A DNA stretch of 42,364 nucleotides, from NCBI GenBank assembly GCA_030147505.1, contig JASBVG010000119.1, positions 1 through 42,364 on the forward strand, in the 5' to 3' direction. Source of the stretch: Tardiphaga sp. (GTDB taxonomy: Bacteria; Pseudomonadota; Alphaproteobacteria; Rhizobiales; Xanthobacteraceae). The notes beneath the pieces are model-generated. The model saw only the letters and a program-made list of their open reading frames with translations. It made no database searches and had not been told where the DNA came from. The translations under genes and the position numbers were made by a program. How positions within the stretch are numbered: position 1 is the first letter of the stretch; every line of letters starts with the position of its first letter. Below are positions 15,980 through 25,236 of this stretch, in pieces.

Positions 15980-17800
15980 TCACTTCGCCCTCTCCACCTT
16001 CTTCTCTTGCGGCCGTTTCGCGCCGGCCAGATTGTGCGCCACCGCGATCAGCGCGATATGGGTCAGCGCCTGCGGGAAGTTGCCGGTCTGGCGCTTCACG
16101 GTCGGATCATACTCCTCCGCAATCAACCCCACATCGTTTGCAATCGCTACCACACGATTGAACAGCTCTTCCGCCTTCGCGATTTCACCCATCTTGATAT
16201 AGGCCTCGGCCAGCCACAGGCTGCACGCAAGGAACGCGCCCTCGGCGGGCTGGATCTCGCCGGTGATCTCGCGCGGATCGTGGCGCATGACGAAGCCGTC
16301 GCGGATCAGATGTCGCTCCACCGCAGCGATCGTGCCCTTCACGCGCGGATCGTCGGCGGGGAGAAAACCCAGCAGCGGCAGCAGCAGGATGGCGCCGTCG
16401 AGCACATCCGAACCATAGGATTCCACGAACGTGTTTTCGCGGGGATCGAAGCCCTTCTCGCAGACGTCGCGATGAATCTCGTCGCGCAGCTCTTTCCATC
16501 GCTCGACGGGGCCTTCGAGATTGAAGCTCTCTGCACTCTTGATGGCACGATCGAAAGCGACCCAGCAGCCGACCTTCGACAACACATAGTGCTTGCCGGG
16601 ACCGCGGCGCTCCCAGATGCCGTGATCCGGCCTGCTCCAGACCGACGCGAGATGCTCGAGGATCTCGCATTCCACCGCCCAGGTGCCGTCCTCGAGATCG
16701 AGTTTGGCAAGGCGGGTCTGATGAAAGGCGTCGATCAGTTCGCCGTAAACGTCGAGCTGCAATTGCGCATGAGCGGCGTTGCCGACGCGCACCGGCAGCG
16801 CGCCGCCATAGCCCGGTAGCCAATCGGCTTCCCATTCGAGCAGGCGCCGCTGCCCCATGATGCCGTACATGATCTGCATCTCGGCAGGCGAGCCTGCGAC
16901 CGCACGCAGCAGCCAGCGATGCCAGGCACGCGCTTCGTCCGTGTAACCGCTGTTCATCAAGACCAGCAGCGTGAACGTCGCATCGCGCAGCCAGCAGAAG
17001 CGATAGTCCCAGTTTCGCGAGCCGCCAAGCTTTTCGGGAAGCGACGTCGTTGGCGCGGCCACGATACCGCCCGATGGCGCATAGATCAGCGCCTTCAGCG
17101 TGATCAGCGAACGCATCACGAGGTCGCGGTGCTCGCCCTTATAGGTGCAGCGACTGCTCCACTCCTTCCAGAACGCCTCGGTATCCTTCAGCGCCTCATC
17201 GACGTTGATCGGCGCCGGCACTTTGAGATGCGACGGCCCGTAGGTCAGCACGAGAGGAATGTTGTCGCCCGCCTGGACCTCGAATTTGGCAACCGTCGTG
17301 AGATTCTCGCCATGTGTTTCGACCGGCGTGTGCAGCACCGTCATGTCGGGCCCGCAGATGGCGAGCACCGCGCCATCCTTGTCGCGTTTGACCCAGGGGA
17401 TGGCCGCACCAAAGCCGAAACGGATGATCAGCTCCATCCGGACCTTCACTGTGCCGCGATCGCCCCGGACGATGCGCACGATGTCGGAGGCAGCACCGCG
17501 CGGCGGCATGAAATCGATCAGCGTGATGGCGCCGTCGTCGGTTTCCAGCGTGGTTTCGAGAATGAGCGAGTCGCCGCGATAGCGCCGGTTGCAGCTCTTG
17601 ATGGGAGCGGCAGGCGCGATCAGCCAACGGCCATGATCCTTTGTGCCGAGCAGCGCCGTGAAGCACGCGTCGGAGTCGAAGGCCGGCCAGCACAGCCAGT
17701 CAATCGAGCCGTTGCGGTTGACGAGAGCAGCTGTCTCGCAGTCACCGATCAGGGCGTAGTCTTCGATATTGCTGTACAATGTCTCTCCGCCACCTGACAA
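15980..17800 (-). CDS. Glycoside hydrolase family 15 protein (glucoamylase or trehalase type)
   Basis: A 606-residue cytosolic protein with the bacterial GH15 layout: an N-terminal beta-sandwich (YSNIEDYALIGDCETAALV, NGSIDWLCWPAFDS) then an (alpha/alpha)6 barrel from about residue 230. LPEKLGGSRNWDYRFCWLRD, DHGIWERRGPGKHYVLSKVG (probable catalytic acid Glu) and GLIAEEYDP with GNFPQALTHIALI (probable base Glu) are typical. Some actinobacterial members are trehalases and others are glucoamylases; beside a trehalose operon either activity makes sense. The first possible start is TTG at 17800, 3 bp after the malQ stop. A second TTG at 17779 has GGAGAG only 3 bp away, so the start is uncertain. 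It forms an operon with malQ. Confidence 0.88.
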   Translation of the reverse strand: MSGGGETLYSNIEDYALIGDCETAALVNRNGSIDWLCWPAFDSDACFTALLGTKDHGRWLIAPAAPIKSCNRRYRGDSLILETTLETDDGAITLIDFMPPRGAASDIVRIVRGDRGTVKVRMELIIRFGFGAAIPWVKRDKDGAVLAICGPDMTVLHTPVETHGENLTTVAKFEVQAGDNIPLVLTYGPSHLKVPAPINVDEALKDTEAFWKEWSSRCTYKGEHRDLVMRSLITLKALIYAPSGGIVAAPTTSLPEKLGGSRNWDYRFCWLRDATFTLLVLMNSGYTDEARAWHRWLLRAVAGSPAEMQIMYGIMGQRRLLEWEADWLPGYGGALPVRVGNAAHAQLQLDVYGELIDAFHQTRLAKLDLEDGTWAVECEILEHLASVWSRPDHGIWERRGPGKHYVLSKVGCWVAFDRAIKSAESFNLEGPVERWKELRDEIHRDVCEKGFDPRENTFVESYGSDVLDGAILLLPLLGFLPADDPRVKGTIAAVERHLIRDGFVMRHDPREITGEIQPAEGAFLACSLWLAEAYIKMGEIAKAEELFNRVVAIANDVGLIAEEYDPTVKRQTGNFPQALTHIALIAVAHNLAGAKRPQEKKVERAK

Positions 17801-17803
17801 AAT

Positions 17804-19753
17804 CTATGACGCTACGAACGAACTCCTGTCCGCTGTTGCAGCGCGCAATGCATCGCGATCAATCGCACTGGCCATCGTTTCCACCGTGGCCGGTAGTCTT
17901 TGCCGCCAGTTCGGGTGCTCGTCGATCGTGCCGGGAATATTCGGCTGATCGCTGACGCCGAGCAGATCTTCCAACGCAATAGCCTCGAGGCGGGTTCGCG
18001 TAAGCGCGAGAAAGTGAGCGACGCCGAAGAAATCGGTACGCTCTATGCCCTGCTTGTGCAACGCCGCGTCGAGCATCTCGATGGCATAGCGTCGTGCATC
18101 GTCGCTCTCGCCAGGATCGATGCCAATCGAACGCTTGAGCTGCAGATCATGGTAGCTGCGCCAGCCGGTATAGGTGGGCAGGTCGTGGGTGTTGAACGTG
18201 ACCAGCGCATTTTGCGCATAGTGATCGATGCCGCGGAAGGCATAATGCTCGTCGCGCTCGAACATCAGGACAAGATAGGACCAGATGCCCCATGCTGCCA
18301 TGTGATCCCGAAATCCCTCCGGTACGGTCCCAAGGTCTTCGCCTATGACAACGCAATTGTTAGCGACGCTCTCCTGCGCGGTGACGGCAAGCAGCGCTTC
18401 CAGCGGCATCTTCACATAGGCGCCATTGTCCGGGCGATAGCCGTGCGGCACGACATAGAGACGGTTCAGGCCGAGCACGTGATCGAGCCTGATCGCACCG
18501 GCATAGCGCATCGAGGCGCGCAGCATATCCCTGAAGGGCGCAAAGCCCTGCACTTCGAGGCCCGCGGCGTTGAAGCCGGCGAGACCCCAGTTCTGTCCCG
18601 CAGGCTGCAATGCATCGGGCGGCGCACCGACCGACAGATGCCGCGAGATCGCAACCTGTTCATTCCAGGCATCGAAGCCGCCGGCCTGCACGCCAACGGC
18701 AACGTCGAGATAGAGGCCGACCGGCATCTTCAGATCGATGGCGAGATCGAAGCAGGCCTTCAGCTGCAGATCGGCGTTCCATTGGACATATTCAACGAAG
18801 GCGACCTCATCGCCATCAGGCCCGGTACGCAATTCGGTGCATTTCGCATCGTCGGGATGCTGCCATTCGGACGGCCAATCCCACCATGCGGTGTTGTAGC
18901 GATGGCGCAGCACCTCGAAACAGGCAAAACGCGTCAGCAACGGCGAACGCTCCCGGCGGAAGGCTGCAAAAGCAGCCTGACGCGGCGATCTGGGATTGGC
19001 TTGGAATTGCGCGAACGCAGCGCGCAGCGCCTTCCATTTCGCTGCGGCGACAGCTGGATAGTCGACAAGCGGCGAACGGCGGAGCGGCGCCAATGCGCTG
19101 TCGGCGGCCCCGGTAAATTCGGGCAGCGCTTCGACATCGATATAGAGCGGATTGAGAAACAGCCGGCTGTTTGGCGAATACGGGCTGCATTCGGCCGGGC
19201 GATCGTCGAACAATGCATGCAGTGGATTGAGACCGACACCGCCAGCCCCGAGACCGGCACCAATGCGGATCAGGTTCTGCAGATCGGTGAAATCGCCGAT
19301 GCCCCAATTGCGCTCGGAACGCAGGCCGTAGAGTTGGACCGCCAGCATCCAGGTGCGATCGAATGTCCCCGCATAAGCCTTGCCGGGCGCCACGACGAGC
19401 GCGGCTTCCTCCGAATACAACGATGCGTCGGCAAGCCGCAGGCGATGCACGCCGACCGGCAGATCGGTTGGCCAGGCGATCTCTCGGCCAATGGCCGAGC
19501 CCTCGGCCAGCAGCCGATCGCCGTGCAACACTTCCCACTTCAACGGCGATGTCGCCGCGTCGGTCAACTGCGTCCGGCCGGCCTCGCCGGCCCGCAGCGT
19601 GACAACATGATCGAGAAAGCGGCGCGGGGCACGCACCGGCAAAGCGTTGATGATGATCTCCAGCGCAGCGGCGTCAGTGGTGTGCCACTGCCCCTGTCCA
19701 TCGTGAAAACCGGTCTGAATGCCGAGTTCGGCGGCTTTGGTATAGAGGTCCAT
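17804..19753 (-). CDS. malQ: 4-alpha-glucanotransferase (amylomaltase)
   Basis: A 649-residue GH77 enzyme that transfers alpha-1,4-glucan segments between maltodextrins and releases glucose. Family motifs are RNWGIGDFTDLQNL, GLNPLHALFDDRPAECSPYSP, AIRLDHVLGLNRLYVVP (nucleophile Asp), CVVIGEDLGTVPEGF (acid/base Glu) and VTFNTHDLPTYTGWR (third carboxylate). The ATG at 19753 gives the usual MDLYTKAAELGI start; GTG at 19783 is an alternative that adds 10 residues. GH15 follows after 3 bp. A perfect EcfG-type promoter stands upstream (19844-19868). In this setting MalQ would recycle short maltodextrins left by GlgX and TreY. Confidence 0.92.
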   Translation of the reverse strand: MDLYTKAAELGIQTGFHDGQGQWHTTDAAALEIIINALPVRAPRRFLDHVVTLRAGEAGRTQLTDAATSPLKWEVLHGDRLLAEGSAIGREIAWPTDLPVGVHRLRLADASLYSEEAALVVAPGKAYAGTFDRTWMLAVQLYGLRSERNWGIGDFTDLQNLIRIGAGLGAGGVGLNPLHALFDDRPAECSPYSPNSRLFLNPLYIDVEALPEFTGAADSALAPLRRSPLVDYPAVAAAKWKALRAAFAQFQANPRSPRQAAFAAFRRERSPLLTRFACFEVLRHRYNTAWWDWPSEWQHPDDAKCTELRTGPDGDEVAFVEYVQWNADLQLKACFDLAIDLKMPVGLYLDVAVGVQAGGFDAWNEQVAISRHLSVGAPPDALQPAGQNWGLAGFNAAGLEVQGFAPFRDMLRASMRYAGAIRLDHVLGLNRLYVVPHGYRPDNGAYVKMPLEALLAVTAQESVANNCVVIGEDLGTVPEGFRDHMAAWGIWSYLVLMFERDEHYAFRGIDHYAQNALVTFNTHDLPTYTGWRSYHDLQLKRSIGIDPGESDDARRYAIEMLDAALHKQGIERTDFFGVAHFLALTRTRLEAIALEDLLGVSDQPNIPGTIDEHPNWRQRLPATVETMASAIDRDALRAATADRSSFVAS

Positions 19754-19843
19754 TCGGCACGCTGCTTGCAAGGCAACAACCACGGAGCAATCGTCGGTTG
19801 TCGCAAAATTTCATGAGGTTACGGAAGAGGATAGCCGACTTTC

Positions 19844-19868
19844 AACGCAATGACTTAAGCTCGGTTCC
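19844..19868 (-). promoter_or_regulatory. EcfG-type (general stress sigma factor) promoter for malQ-GH15
   Basis: On the minus strand GGAAC (19868-19864) is separated by exactly 16 bp from CGTT (19847-19844). This is the alphaproteobacterial EcfG/RpoE2 consensus. Transcription would start near 19836, some 50-85 bp before the malQ start codons. The -35 element is half of the 16-bp palindrome GGTTCC-GGGG-GGAACC (19863-19878), whose other half points at glgE. Confidence 0.75.
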
Positions 19869-19872
19869 GGGG

Positions 19873-19898
19873 GGAACCAAACCCCTGTCACGAAGCTT
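19873..19898 (+). promoter_or_regulatory. Degenerate EcfG-like promoter facing glgE
   Basis: GGAAC at 19873-19877 is followed after 17 bp by GCTT and after 19 bp by TT (19897-19898), an imperfect match to GGAAC-N16/17-CGTT and within the looser RpoE2 form GGAAC-N18/19-TT. It would place the start within about 10 bp of the glgE GTG, so it is less convincing than the malQ-facing site. Confidence 0.35.
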
Positions 19899-19912
19899 CT
19901 TATAGGATTGCA

Positions 19913-21916
19913 GTGCTCCCGTCCCGCGCGGGTCCTGACATCCCTCTTGTCGATGGCATCACCGTGAACAGAACACCCCAGACAACTCTGAGCTCCGCGA
20001 TGAGCGGCGCGTTTCATATCGAGGACATCTATCCGATCATCGATGGCGGCCGGTTTCCCGTCAAACGCATTCAGGGCGAAACCATCGAAGTCTGGGCCGA
20101 TATCTATCGTGATGGTCACGAGATCATCGATGCCGCCATTATCTGGCGTCGCGAACAGGATCGCGAGTGGCAGCGTGTCCCGATGACCATGGACGTCAAC
20201 GACCGCTGGCACGGCACATTCACACCAAGCGAGATCGGCCGCCATGTCTATGCCATCGAAGCCTGGACCGACGAATTCGCCACGTGGCGTCACGGCTTCG
20301 ACCTGAAGCTGAAAGCCGGACAGGACGTGACGCTCGATGCGCTGGAAGGCGCGAGCTTGATGACCAAGGCGCAATCGGGCGGCGTCGAGGCATCGGCTTT
20401 CATCGTCAAGCAGTGTGAGGCCTATTTGCGGACCGGCGAGACCGAGCCGCTGCGCTCACCCCGGCTTCGTGAGGCCATGGCCGAGGCGCAGGCCCGTCCC
20501 GATCTGACCCGCTCTGCGTTGCTGCCGCTGATGATCGACCGCGAGCGCGCGCGCAACGGCGCCTGGTACGAGATGATCCCGCGCAGCCAGAGCAAGGTGC
20601 CGGGCCAGCACGGGACTTTTCGCGACTGCATCGAACGCCTGCCGGACATCGCGGCGATGGGCTTCGACGTGCTGTATTTCACCCCGATCCACCCGATCGG
20701 CGTCACCAACCGCAAGGGCAAGAACAACGCGCTGACCGCCGAGCCCGGCGATGTCGGCAGTCCCTACGCCATCGGCGGCGCCGAAGGCGGCCATGACGCG
20801 ATCCACCCCGATCTCGGCACGCTGGAAGACTTTCATGCCGTCATCGCGGCTTGCAAGAAGCACAACATGGAAGTCGCCATCGATGTCGCCGTGCAGTGCT
20901 CGCCGGACCATCCCTGGGTCAAGCAGCATCCGAACTGGTTCAAGCGCCGGCCGGACGGCTCGATGAAATATGCCGAGAATCCGCCGAAGAAGTATCAGGA
21001 CATTCACAACCCCGATTTCGACTGCGACGACGCCGGCTCGCTGTGGAATGCGCTGCGCGACATGCTGCTGTACTGGTGCGATCAGGGCGTCAGGATCTTC
21101 CGTATCGACAATCCGCACACCAAGCCGCTGCGCTTCTGGGAATGGGCGATCCACGAGGTCCAGCTGAAGCATCCCGATGCGCTGTTCCTCGCTGAAGCCT
21201 TCACGCGGCCGAAGCTGATGAAAGGCCTCGCCAAGCTCGGCTTCTCGCAGAGCTACACTTACTTCACCTGGCGCACCGCCAAGTGGGAGATCGAGCAGTA
21301 TCTCAACGAGCTCTGCGGCTATCCGGAGCGCGAATATTATCGGCCGAATTTTTTCGTCAATACGCCGGACATCCTGCCCTATCACTTGCAGTCTGGCGAG
21401 ACGTGGATGTTCAAGTCGCGCGTGGCGCTGGCTGCAATACTGTCGTCGGTCTACGGCGTCTATAACGGTTTCGAGCTGCTCGAACACAACGCCATTCCCA
21501 GCAAGGAAGAATATCTCGATTCCGAAAAATACGAGATCAAGACGCGCGACTGGGACAAGCCGGGAAACATCAAACCCTACATCACCGCGCTGAACTTCGC
21601 CCGCCGTGCGAATCCGGCGCTGCAGCAGATTTCCAATCTGCGCTTCATGCCGGTGGACAACGACAACATCATCGGTTTCGTCAAGACGTCGGTGGACGGC
21701 ACCAATGTCGTGGCCGGCGCCATCGCGATCTCGCGCGATCCGTATGAGTTCTGGCTGCCGATCGACACGCAGGTTGTCGTCGATGGCGAGAAGCGAAACG
21801 TCGCCGCCGTCGAAAATATCGTCACGGGTGAACGCCACGGCGTCGAATGGGGCGGCATCCGCCTGCGCATCGATCCGCAACGCGACCCCGCCGCCCTGTT
21901 CCGTTGCCTTGCCTGA
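19913..21916 (+). CDS. glgE: Alpha-1,4-glucan:maltose-1-phosphate maltosyltransferase
   Basis: A 667-residue GH13 subfamily 3 enzyme that extends alpha-1,4-glucan with maltose from maltose-1-phosphate. The N-terminal domain carries GGRFPVKRIQGETIEVWADI. The catalytic pair is Asp399 in RIDNPHTKPLRFWEW and Glu428 in LFLAEAFTRPKLM, both diagnostic of GlgE rather than plain amylases. The GTG at 19913 is chosen because AGGA lies 5 bp upstream. Starts at GTG 19964 or ATG 20000 are possible and would remove 17 or 29 residues. It leads the operon glgE, treS-mak, glgB, glgX, treZ and treY. Confidence 0.93.
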   Translation: MLPSRAGPDIPLVDGITVNRTPQTTLSSAMSGAFHIEDIYPIIDGGRFPVKRIQGETIEVWADIYRDGHEIIDAAIIWRREQDREWQRVPMTMDVNDRWHGTFTPSEIGRHVYAIEAWTDEFATWRHGFDLKLKAGQDVTLDALEGASLMTKAQSGGVEASAFIVKQCEAYLRTGETEPLRSPRLREAMAEAQARPDLTRSALLPLMIDRERARNGAWYEMIPRSQSKVPGQHGTFRDCIERLPDIAAMGFDVLYFTPIHPIGVTNRKGKNNALTAEPGDVGSPYAIGGAEGGHDAIHPDLGTLEDFHAVIAACKKHNMEVAIDVAVQCSPDHPWVKQHPNWFKRRPDGSMKYAENPPKKYQDIHNPDFDCDDAGSLWNALRDMLLYWCDQGVRIFRIDNPHTKPLRFWEWAIHEVQLKHPDALFLAEAFTRPKLMKGLAKLGFSQSYTYFTWRTAKWEIEQYLNELCGYPEREYYRPNFFVNTPDILPYHLQSGETWMFKSRVALAAILSSVYGVYNGFELLEHNAIPSKEEYLDSEKYEIKTRDWDKPGNIKPYITALNFARRANPALQQISNLRFMPVDNDNIIGFVKTSVDGTNVVAGAIAISRDPYEFWLPIDTQVVVDGEKRNVAAVENIVTGERHGVEWGGIRLRIDPQRDPAALFRCLA

Positions 21917-21927
21917 AAGCGCCTGTA

Positions 21928-24900
21928 ATGAATGTGATGACCGACATCAAGTCCAAGACGGGCGTCGAGCAGCCGAACGATGCGATCGATCCGCTCTGGT
22001 ACAAGGACGCGATCATCTATCAGCTGCACGTGAAGACCTTTGCTGACAGCAACAATGATGGCATCGGTGACTTCATCGGTCTGACCGAGAAGCTCGACTA
22101 CCTGCAGGAACTCGGCGTCACCACGCTGTGGCTGATGCCGTTCTATCCGTCGCCCGGCCGCGACGACGGCTATGACATCGCCGATTACGGCAGCATCCAT
22201 CCCGACTTCGGCACAATGAAGGATTTCAAGCGCTTCATCCACGAAGCCAAACGCCGCGGCCTCCGCGTGATCACCGAACTCGTGGTCAATCACACGTCTG
22301 ACCAGCATGACTGGTTCAAACGCGCGCGCCGCAGCCCGGCCGGTTCAAGCGCCCGCGACTGGTATGTCTGGAGCGACACGGACCAGAAATATGACGGCAC
22401 CCGCATCATTTTCACCGATACCGAGAAATCCAACTGGACCTGGGATCCGGAAGCCAAGGCCTATTACTGGCATCGTTTCTTCTCACACCAGCCTGACCTG
22501 AACTTCGACAATCCGCGCGTCGTTTCCGCCGTGGTGCAGGTGATGAAGCGCTGGCTCGATGCCGGTGTCGATGGCTTCCGTCTCGACGCCATTCCCTATC
22601 TCGTGGAGCGCGACGGCACCAACAACGAAAACCTGCCGGAGACCCACAAGGTCATCAAGCATCTGCGCGCCGAGCTCGATGCCTACGCCCCTGGCCGCCT
22701 GCTGCTCGCCGAGGCTAATCAGTGGCCCGAGGACGTGCAGGAATATTTCGGCGATTCCGACGAATGCCACATGGCCTACCACTTCCCGCTGATGCCGCGC
22801 ATCTATATGGCGCTGGCGCAGGAAGACCGCTTCCCGATCACCGACATCATGCGGCAGACACCGGACATCCCGAACGACTGCCAATGGGCGATGTTCCTGC
22901 GCAATCACGACGAGCTGACCCTGGAAATGGTCACCGACGTCGAGCGCGACTACCTGTGGTCGACCTACGCCAACGATCCGCGCGCGCGCATCAATGTCGG
23001 CATCCGCCGCCGCCTCGCGCCGCTGATGGACAATGACCGCCGCAAGATCGAGTTGATGGACTCACTGCTGCTGTCATTCCCCGGCACACCGATCATCTAT
23101 TATGGTGACGAGATCGGCATGGGCGACAACATCTACCTGGGCGATCGCAACGGCGTGCGTACGCCGATGCAGTGGACGCCGGACCGCAATGGCGGTTTCT
23201 CGCGCGCAGACCCCGCCCGGCTCTACGCGCCGCCGATCATGGATCCAATTTACGGCTATGAATCAGTAAATGTGGAAGCGCAATCGCGCAGCTTGTCGTC
23301 ACTGCTGTCAGCGACCAAGCGCCTCATCGCTGTGCGCAAATCGACGCTCGCTTTTGGCCGCGGCACCATGACTTTCATCCGGCCCGAAAACCGCTCGGTG
23401 CTCTGCTACGTGCGCCAGCTCGGCGATGAAGTCATTCTCTGCGTCGCCAACCTGTCGCGTGCCGCGCAGGCCACCGAGCTCGACCTGTCGCCGTGGAAGG
23501 AACGCGTGCCGCTCGAAATGCTCGGCCGCACCAAGTTTCCGCCGATCGGCGAACTGCCTTACATGGTCACGCTGGCACCTTATGGCTTCTACTGGTTCCA
23601 GCTCGAAAAGCGCGATGTGTCCGAACATTCCCGGCCAGCCGTCGTGCCGGAGTTCGAAACGCTGGTGGTGCCGCTCGGCTCCACCTGGATGACGCTGGCA
23701 CGTACGCGCGGCGTATTCGAGCACGATGTGCTACCCGGCTTCCTGGCGCGCTCCCGGTGGTACCCCGAACGCAATGCCAAGGCCATTCAGCCGACGCTGA
23801 CCTCGGCCACACCGTTCTGCCTGATCGGTGACAACCGGCCGTGGCTCGCATTCTTCGAGACCACCCAGCGCGGAGCCACATCGCGTTACGTGCTACCGAT
23901 GCAGATCGACTGGGTGCGTTTCGACCGCGATCGCTACAATCCGAAGGCGTTTGCCGCCGTACGCCAGGGCGCGCGCGAAGGCACACTGCTCGATGTCGCC
24001 ACCGACGAGATTTTCATCTCGTTGTTGCTCTACAATCTGCGAAATTCGGTCACGGTGGAAGAAATCGAAGGCATCAAGCTGGAATTCCGCCCGACCGGGA
24101 AACTCATCGACAAGCCGCAGCACAAGCTGGAAAATATCCGTGCCGTCGAGACCGAACAGTCCAACTCAACTGCGCTGGTCGATAGTGACTATGTGGTCAA
24201 GATCTATCGCAAGCTGCAACCCGGCATTAATCCGGAGATCGAGGTCGGGCATTTCCTTACCGAGATTGCCGGCTTCGCCAACACGCCCGCGTTGCTCGGC
24301 AGCGTCGAGCTGATCGAGGGAGATCAGCGTAGCGCAATCTCCATCGTTCATGCGTTCGTGCAGAATCAGGGCGATGCCTGGACCGTCAGCTCCGGCTATC
24401 TCGACCGTTTCGTTGAGAAGGAGCGCCTGATCGCCTCCGATCTCCCGCACGAGATGAGCGAGGAACAGATCGCCTATCTTCGCTACATGACCCAGACGGG
24501 TCTGCGCGTCGCCGAAATGCAGACGGCGCTGGCAAGCCGTGACGACATCGTCGACTTCAGGCCGGAGCCGACGAGAGATGCCGACATCAGGCTATGGACC
24601 GACGAAATCGTCACCCGCGCCGAACCGGTGTTCAGTCTCCTCGCCCAGCGTCGCAACGCGGCACGCGATGCCGATCGCAACCTGATCGATGCCGTGTTGG
24701 CGCTGCGCAACAATCTGCGCGAGACGCTCAACGGCCTGTTGCCGGACAAGATCGACGGGCTGAAAATCCGCCATCATGGCGATTTCCATCTCGGCCAGAT
24801 GCTCATCGTCAAGGATGACATCTTCATCATCGATTTCGAAGGCGAACCGCGCCGCTCCATCGAAGACCGCCGCCGCAAGGCGCCGGCTGCGCGGGACGTG

Positions 24901-25236
24901 GCGGGGCTGATCCGCTCGATCGATTATTCGGCCACCGCAGCCCTCGAGCGCGCCGAAAAGATAGCCCCTGACGAGAACGGCAAACTCGCCGCCGCACTGA
25001 CATCGTGGCGCGATCGGGCCATCGACGCCTTCGTCGGGGCTTACCGCGACGCCATGACTGACAAGCGGCTGTGGCCTGCCGACGCCAAGGCCGCCGACGA
25101 CATGCTGAAGTTCTTCCTGATCGAGAAGGCATTCTACGAGATCGAGTACGAACTCGCGCACCGGCCGGACTGGTTGCGGGTTCCGTTGGCCGGTCTGCTG
25201 CGTATCCTGAACGGGGAGCCGAAGGAAACTGTATGA
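21928..25236 (+). CDS. treS-mak: Trehalose synthase / maltokinase fusion
   Basis: A 1102-residue two-enzyme protein. Residues 1 to about 560 are trehalose synthase (GH13), interconverting trehalose and maltose: PLWYKDAIIYQLHVKTFADS, nucleophile Asp220 in DGFRLDAIPYL, Glu262 in LLAEANQWPEDV and Asp328 in RNHDELTLE. Residues about 590-1102 are maltokinase (Pep2/Mak): LPGFLARSRWYPERNAK at its start and the aminoglycoside-phosphotransferase-like IRHHGDFHLGQML followed by FIIDFEGEPRR. The fusion channels maltose to maltose-1-phosphate for GlgE. The start is the ATG at 21928, 11 bp after glgE. The stop overlaps the glgB start (ATGA at 25233-25236). Confidence 0.95.
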   Translation: MNVMTDIKSKTGVEQPNDAIDPLWYKDAIIYQLHVKTFADSNNDGIGDFIGLTEKLDYLQELGVTTLWLMPFYPSPGRDDGYDIADYGSIHPDFGTMKDFKRFIHEAKRRGLRVITELVVNHTSDQHDWFKRARRSPAGSSARDWYVWSDTDQKYDGTRIIFTDTEKSNWTWDPEAKAYYWHRFFSHQPDLNFDNPRVVSAVVQVMKRWLDAGVDGFRLDAIPYLVERDGTNNENLPETHKVIKHLRAELDAYAPGRLLLAEANQWPEDVQEYFGDSDECHMAYHFPLMPRIYMALAQEDRFPITDIMRQTPDIPNDCQWAMFLRNHDELTLEMVTDVERDYLWSTYANDPRARINVGIRRRLAPLMDNDRRKIELMDSLLLSFPGTPIIYYGDEIGMGDNIYLGDRNGVRTPMQWTPDRNGGFSRADPARLYAPPIMDPIYGYESVNVEAQSRSLSSLLSATKRLIAVRKSTLAFGRGTMTFIRPENRSVLCYVRQLGDEVILCVANLSRAAQATELDLSPWKERVPLEMLGRTKFPPIGELPYMVTLAPYGFYWFQLEKRDVSEHSRPAVVPEFETLVVPLGSTWMTLARTRGVFEHDVLPGFLARSRWYPERNAKAIQPTLTSATPFCLIGDNRPWLAFFETTQRGATSRYVLPMQIDWVRFDRDRYNPKAFAAVRQGAREGTLLDVATDEIFISLLLYNLRNSVTVEEIEGIKLEFRPTGKLIDKPQHKLENIRAVETEQSNSTALVDSDYVVKIYRKLQPGINPEIEVGHFLTEIAGFANTPALLGSVELIEGDQRSAISIVHAFVQNQGDAWTVSSGYLDRFVEKERLIASDLPHEMSEEQIAYLRYMTQTGLRVAEMQTALASRDDIVDFRPEPTRDADIRLWTDEIVTRAEPVFSLLAQRRNAARDADRNLIDAVLALRNNLRETLNGLLPDKIDGLKIRHHGDFHLGQMLIVKDDIFIIDFEGEPRRSIEDRRRKAPAARDVAGLIRSIDYSATAALERAEKIAPDENGKLAAALTSWRDRAIDAFVGAYRDAMTDKRLWPADAKAADDMLKFFLIEKAFYEIEYELAHRPDWLRVPLAGLLRILNGEPKETV

